Assembly: GCA_964372165.1 (NCBI GenBank)
Contig: CAYJPT010000102.1
Location: 1-8,584 of the forward strand
Length of the DNA stretch: 8,584 nucleotides
From: CAYJAD01 sp964372165
Lineage (GTDB): Bacteria > Desulfobacterota > Desulfovibrionia > Desulfovibrionales > Desulfovibrionaceae
Direction: 5' to 3'
Positions 5,874-8,584 of this stretch are shown in pieces. Position 1 is the first letter of the stretch, and each line of letters starts with the position of its first letter. A program made the position numbers and the translations under genes. The notes below the pieces were generated by a model, which ran no database searches, was not told the DNA's origin, and saw nothing but the letters and a program-made list of their open reading frames with translations.

Positions 5874-6560
5874 TTAATATTGCACTCCATAAAGTCCCGG
5901 TCCTTTTGGTACTTGCGCAGAACTTTTCCAAGGAGCAGGCTTTATGTGCAAAGTGCCACTAGATAATCCTAGTGTTGGTTTCATACTTTGAGCTTGCATA
6001 ATGGGGGAAATAACAGGCTGAGAAAGTCTATTAACCAAAGCATTATTAACAAGAACAAGCTGCCCAGTACGCAATACCATTCCATCCCAAGCCCGTACAA
6101 GACGAGCATTTACAAAGGTTGCACCTTGGTCATGATGATATGTTCCAACAATGACAGCTGACCATTTGCCCTTAGTACTTACAAAACCTTTTCTTAACAG
6201 AGCAAAATCACCTTGCCCAAGTACAATATCAATATTGTCTGTAAGTCTATACTCTCGCACCGGAAATCCTCGCTGATTAAATTCATAAATAAGACTTTCA
6301 GCAAAAAGATTACCAAGTGAGCTAGTTTGAGTTTTATTATTAAGGTTAACAAAAGACGAAGGCATGGCTACAAGGCCTGTTAACAAGCTATTGTCTGTAG
6401 TGGCAAGCATTTGATCAGCTAATTCTCGGATTTTTAATTTAATCTCCTGAGCATCAACATATTCTGCATCTAATGCCGATGGTGCTTTCTTGGCACACCC
6501 TGCTGCCAGTAAAGCTTGAAATAACAAAGCGAACAAAAGAAAACGTGTTAAGATACGCAT
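5874..6560 (-). CDS. FlgO-family outer membrane lipoprotein (first copy)
   Basis: This 228-residue protein has a lipoprotein signal sequence (MRILTRFLLFALLFQALLAA then Gly21-Cys22, a good lipobox). The mature part matches the FlgO family in order: an amphipathic helix with IRELADQML (44-52), a strand VAMPSSFVNLN (64-74), SSLGNLFAESLIYEFNQRGF (80-99), VREYRL (101-106), GDFALLRKG (117-125), VIVGTYHHD (136-144) and VNARLVRAWDGMVLRTGQL (150-168). In Vibrio, FlgO acts with FlgP and FlgT in the envelope to support flagellar stability; no FlgP or FlgT gene is visible here. The C-terminal about 50 residues (P/S/K/G-rich) look like an unstructured tail. The start has a good ribosome binding site (GGGAG, five nt upstream). 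It is the first gene of a three-gene unit preceded by a sigma-28-like promoter. Confidence 0.85.
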   Translation of the reverse strand: MRILTRFLLFALLFQALLAAGCAKKAPSALDAEYVDAQEIKLKIRELADQMLATTDNSLLTGLVAMPSSFVNLNNKTQTSSLGNLFAESLIYEFNQRGFPVREYRLTDNIDIVLGQGDFALLRKGFVSTKGKWSAVIVGTYHHDQGATFVNARLVRAWDGMVLRTGQLVLVNNALVNRLSQPVISPIMQAQSMKPTLGLSSGTLHIKPAPWKSSAQVPKGPGLYGVQY

Positions 6561-6614
6561 AAAAACTCCCGCGGCCTAACATCGAAATTAATTTATGATG
6601 CAAGCCTATAAGTC

Positions 6615-6641
6615 TTTTCGACCTACACGTCATAAACTTTA
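6615..6641 (-). promoter_or_regulatory. Sigma-28 (FliA)-like promoter of the FlgO-like operon
   Basis: On the minus strand TAAAGTTT (6641-6634) is identical to the sigma-28 -35 consensus. After exactly 11 nt comes GTCGAAAA (6622-6615), matching the -10 consensus GCCGATAA at 6 of 8 positions with the CGA core kept. A start a few bases downstream would give a leader of about 45-50 nt to the first FlgO-like gene. The position, spacing and the flagellar nature of the family agree; activity is inferred. Confidence 0.6.
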
Positions 6642-6768
6642 GAAATTGTCTTGCATTATCCGTAACGAGTTAAAATACTTTTTAAAATTATAAATTTACC
6701 CACCGAAACTAAAATACAAGCTTCTCTATATAGCTATAATCTTTAATCGCCTTTATAAAAATAAGACC

Positions 6769-7014
6769 TTAAGAAACAAGTAAACGTCGAATATGCACCT
6801 TTCGCAACTCTAAACGGGTCAAAAGTATTAGTTTTTCTTGACGCAACTTATGAATATCTTGTGCGTAAAAGATTCCAGCAGCTGGATCTTCTGAGGCAAG
6901 CAAGGTGCGTAATGCAGAGTCATTTTCTTCAAGTAATACATTAATTGTTGCTATCTCCGCTTCCAATTCCGTCTTGGTCTGCGGCAATGATGCGTCGTCT
7001 GACAGGTTTTTCAT
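6769..7014 (-). CDS. Small coiled-coil hypothetical protein
   Basis: This 81-residue protein has no recognised family. It is mostly helical and charged, with heptad-like Leu/Ile spacing at about 15-39 (TELEAEIATINVLLEENDSALRTLL, described by its ends T15 and L39) and again at 55-79 (HKLRQEK...LRKVHIRRLL), joined by a DPAAG turn at 43-47: a likely antiparallel helical hairpin or dimer. No signal peptide or membrane segment is seen. The only ATG in frame is at 7014, and GGAG lies seven nt before it, so the start is well supported even though the first 74 nt overlap the end of the AroQ/EPSPS-like gene in another frame. Translational coupling to that gene is likely. No terminator is evident between it and the FlgO-like operon. 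Confidence 0.65.
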   Translation of the reverse strand: MKNLSDDASLPQTKTELEAEIATINVLLEENDSALRTLLASEDPAAGIFYAQDIHKLRQEKLILLTRLELRKVHIRRLLVS

Positions 7015-8584
7015 CTACTTGCTCCAGAATTTGTTTTTTAATGTGTGGACTAGGTAAAGCATTATATAAATTCCAAAACTGCGGATAAAGTATTGTTACA
7101 ACTCCGGGGTTGCTTAATTTCAAATGTGGCTTCACAAAAGCACACAGAGCAAAGGCCATAGCCCAATAAACTGAAGGGGCACTCCAGCTAACGTCACTAT
7201 CTTCATGGTGACTAATAGGCACAAGCTTATTTTCTGCATCTACCTCAAATCCAAAATAACTTAAAAATGCATGAACAATTTCAATGTCAACACCTTGTGG
7301 TAAATTAGGAAGATATGATTGATGACCCTGTAAAGCTGTACAAAGTGCAAAAGTTAAGGACAGTGGGATAAAACGATCATCCAATTCTGTTGCATCTATA
7401 GGTGCTTGTGGGGCAGGCAAACCATCTTTGTACATTGATACAACACAATCTTCATTCACGTTAATATCAAGACCACTTTGGGTCAAAAGACCCTGTACAG
7501 CATCACCCAAAGGACATTTTGGCCAAAGACCGTTTAGCTCTACACTGCCACCATTTATAAATGGTAATGCCAAAAGATATGCAGCAAGGCTCATTTCCAT
7601 ACCAATATTTGGTTCTTTAGGCGTAGTTATAGAACTTGGGTAAACCTTAAGTTGCTTATCCGTTCTTTGCACTTGTGCAGATGAAGGCTCAAGCACACTC
7701 AATGCCTCTTCAATTATTGCATCTGCTTGAGGGTGTTTTTGCAAGTCAAAAGTCATACCTTTTTCCCAAAATGGTGCAGCCAAAATTAAACCCAAAGCCA
7801 CATCGGCATGAATATCATCCGGAATAGCAATGAAATCTGGCAAAACTCCTGAACATTCGAGGCGTAAAGGAAATCCTAAAGTACTTGGTATAGCATTGGA
7901 AAGACGAGCGCCAAGCAATGGCAAAAAACGTCGCAAAGAAGTAAAGTCTGCAAGTTTTAACTTTGTTTCACCGGTAAACTTAGCCCTAGAAACATTACCA
8001 ACATAATGACCTAATAATAAATAAAAATTCAGTTCATCATCTCCAACAAAAATGACTTTGTCAGGCAATGACAATCCACCACCTTCACGGGCACGCATAG
8101 TACCATCTTCGTCCCATGCAAGAGATGTGGCACATTGATTAAACATCTTAATACATTCGATATTTGCATCACTTAAAAGACCTGGTCGCAATAGCAAAGC
8201 AGAGCCAGAAGCTCCAGCTAAACTCAAATATAAACGCCCACGACGACTCACTAAAGGCGCATGCATATTCATATTGATAGCTTCTTTTGTGGGGGCAAGA
8301 TTAAAAGCCACGCGCTTTTCTGCACCAAATTCTTGCTTAGCAGAAAATTCAATTTCTTGAAATAATGAGAATAATTGTCGGACAATGCGAGGGTCTTTAG
8401 TCATTTGAGTAGCATTTTTTTCCCATGAAGCTCGCAATTGCTTTTCTTCACGAGGATCAAGATAGCCTTGTTTTGCTTTCATCTTATCTATAATATTACA
8501 GCGTCTTGCAAGCATTTTTAAAATATCTCGATCCATATTCATAATGGTCTCACGCAAAGGTGGACGCTTATTCAAAGCAGATGG
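6941..8584 (-). CDS. aroA: AroQ-type chorismate mutase-like domain fused to divergent EPSP synthase-like domain (5' partial)
   Basis: The frame is open to the right edge (Pro-Ser-Ala codons precede a TTG at 8575), so the true start probably lies outside. Numbering here counts that TTG as residue 1. Residues 5-82 resemble an AroQ chorismate mutase helix bundle: LRETI...D..ILKMLARR, then a Lys-rich turn, LDPREEKQL (Arg42, Glu43) and FSAKQ (Ser78, Gln81). Residues about 105-515 follow the EPSP synthase fold, the enzyme that joins shikimate 3-phosphate and PEP. Recognisable blocks are TGETKLK (201-207), LLGARLS (220-226), FPLRLECSG (235-243), GLILAAPF (262-269), SLAAYLLALPFINGG (329-343) and the terminal YPQFWNLYNAL (497-507). 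By eye, however, the N-terminal Lys-Ser, the Ser-Ser-Gln and the Asp-His-Arg motifs are not kept. It belongs in the aromatic amino-acid pathway by homology; catalysis by the second domain is doubtful. The last 24 residues overlap the next gene. Confidence 0.72.
   Translation of the reverse strand, partial: PSALNKRPPLRETIMNMDRDILKMLARRCNIIDKMKAKQGYLDPREEKQLRASWEKNATQMTKDPRIVRQLFSLFQEIEFSAKQEFGAEKRVAFNLAPTKEAINMNMHAPLVSRRGRLYLSLAGASGSALLLRPGLLSDANIECIKMFNQCATSLAWDEDGTMRAREGGGLSLPDKVIFVGDDELNFYLLLGHYVGNVSRAKFTGETKLKLADFTSLRRFLPLLGARLSNAIPSTLGFPLRLECSGVLPDFIAIPDDIHADVALGLILAAPFWEKGMTFDLQKHPQADAIIEEALSVLEPSSAQVQRTDKQLKVYPSSITTPKEPNIGMEMSLAAYLLALPFINGGSVELNGLWPKCPLGDAVQGLLTQSGLDINVNEDCVVSMYKDGLPAPQAPIDATELDDRFIPLSLTFALCTALQGHQSYLPNLPQGVDIEIVHAFLSYFGFEVDAENKLVPISHHEDSDVSWSAPSVYWAMAFALCAFVKPHLKLSNPGVVTILYPQFWNLYNALPSPHIKKQILEQVDEKPVRRRIIAADQDGIGSGDSNN

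Noticed and set aside
5855..5890. A longer N-terminus (12 residues) for the TPR-like protein.
   Set aside because: It overlaps the first FlgO-like gene; the internal ATG has an AGGG ribosome binding site and starts directly with a signal peptide.
6571..6614. A sigma-54-type promoter around a TTGCA in the leader of the FlgO-like operon.
   Set aside because: There is no GG at the required 10-nt distance before the GC, so the -24/-12 pattern fails.
6718..6731. The 13-mer TATATAGAGAAGC on the minus strand also occurs on the plus strand near 138-150.
   Set aside because: The similarity does not extend on either side, so it does not support a mobile element or a shared operator.
8573..8575. TTG as the true start of the AroQ/EPSPS-like gene.
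   Set aside because: The frame stays open to the edge of the window, and the first AroQ helix begins almost at this codon, so the real start is probably further upstream.

Overview
The window is AT-rich and looks like chromosome of a delta-proteobacterium of the Desulfovibrionaceae type, possibly an AT-rich lineage such as Lawsonia or a host-associated Desulfovibrio. The assignment rests on gene content: an RNase E/G with a long basic N-terminal tail, FlgO-family lipoproteins, a DUF1269 protein, a lone ComFB protein and an AroQ/EPSP-synthase-like fusion. It is inference; no rRNA or other firm marker is present. I see no tRNA, rRNA, insertion sequence, CRISPR array or phage gene.

Layout, left to right. 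Positions 1-310 hold a strong hairpin at the edge (11-40) and then AT-rich non-coding DNA. The only plus-strand gene is a small ComFB-family protein (311-601). It converges on queH (728-1291, minus) across a gap with two perfect inverted repeats. All other genes are on the minus strand. In transcription order from the right edge they are: an AroQ-like plus EPSP-synthase-like fusion that runs off the window (6941-8584); a small coiled-coil protein overlapping its 3' end by 74 nt (6769-7014); a three-gene operon of FlgO-like lipoprotein, small exported TPR-like protein and second FlgO-like lipoprotein (6560 down to 4921); a DUF1269 membrane protein with its own terminator (3969-4535); an RNase E/G (1382-3670); and queH.

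Functional themes. The FlgO-type operon is preceded by a close match to the flagellar sigma-28 promoter consensus and ends at a 19-bp bidirectional terminator hairpin, so it reads as a self-contained, probably late-flagellar, envelope module. RNase E/G and QueH are RNA metabolism genes (RNA turnover; last step of queuosine synthesis in tRNA) and may share a transcript. The right-edge gene belongs to the aromatic amino-acid theme, but its EPSP-synthase half lacks most residues expected at the active site when aligned by eye.

The items most worth a second look are the sigma-28-like promoter and FlgO/TPR/FlgO operon, the AroQ/EPSPS fusion with a degenerate catalytic site, the N-terminal placement of the disordered RNase E tail, and several intergenic inverted repeats, including one that puts the queH ribosome binding site in a hairpin loop.
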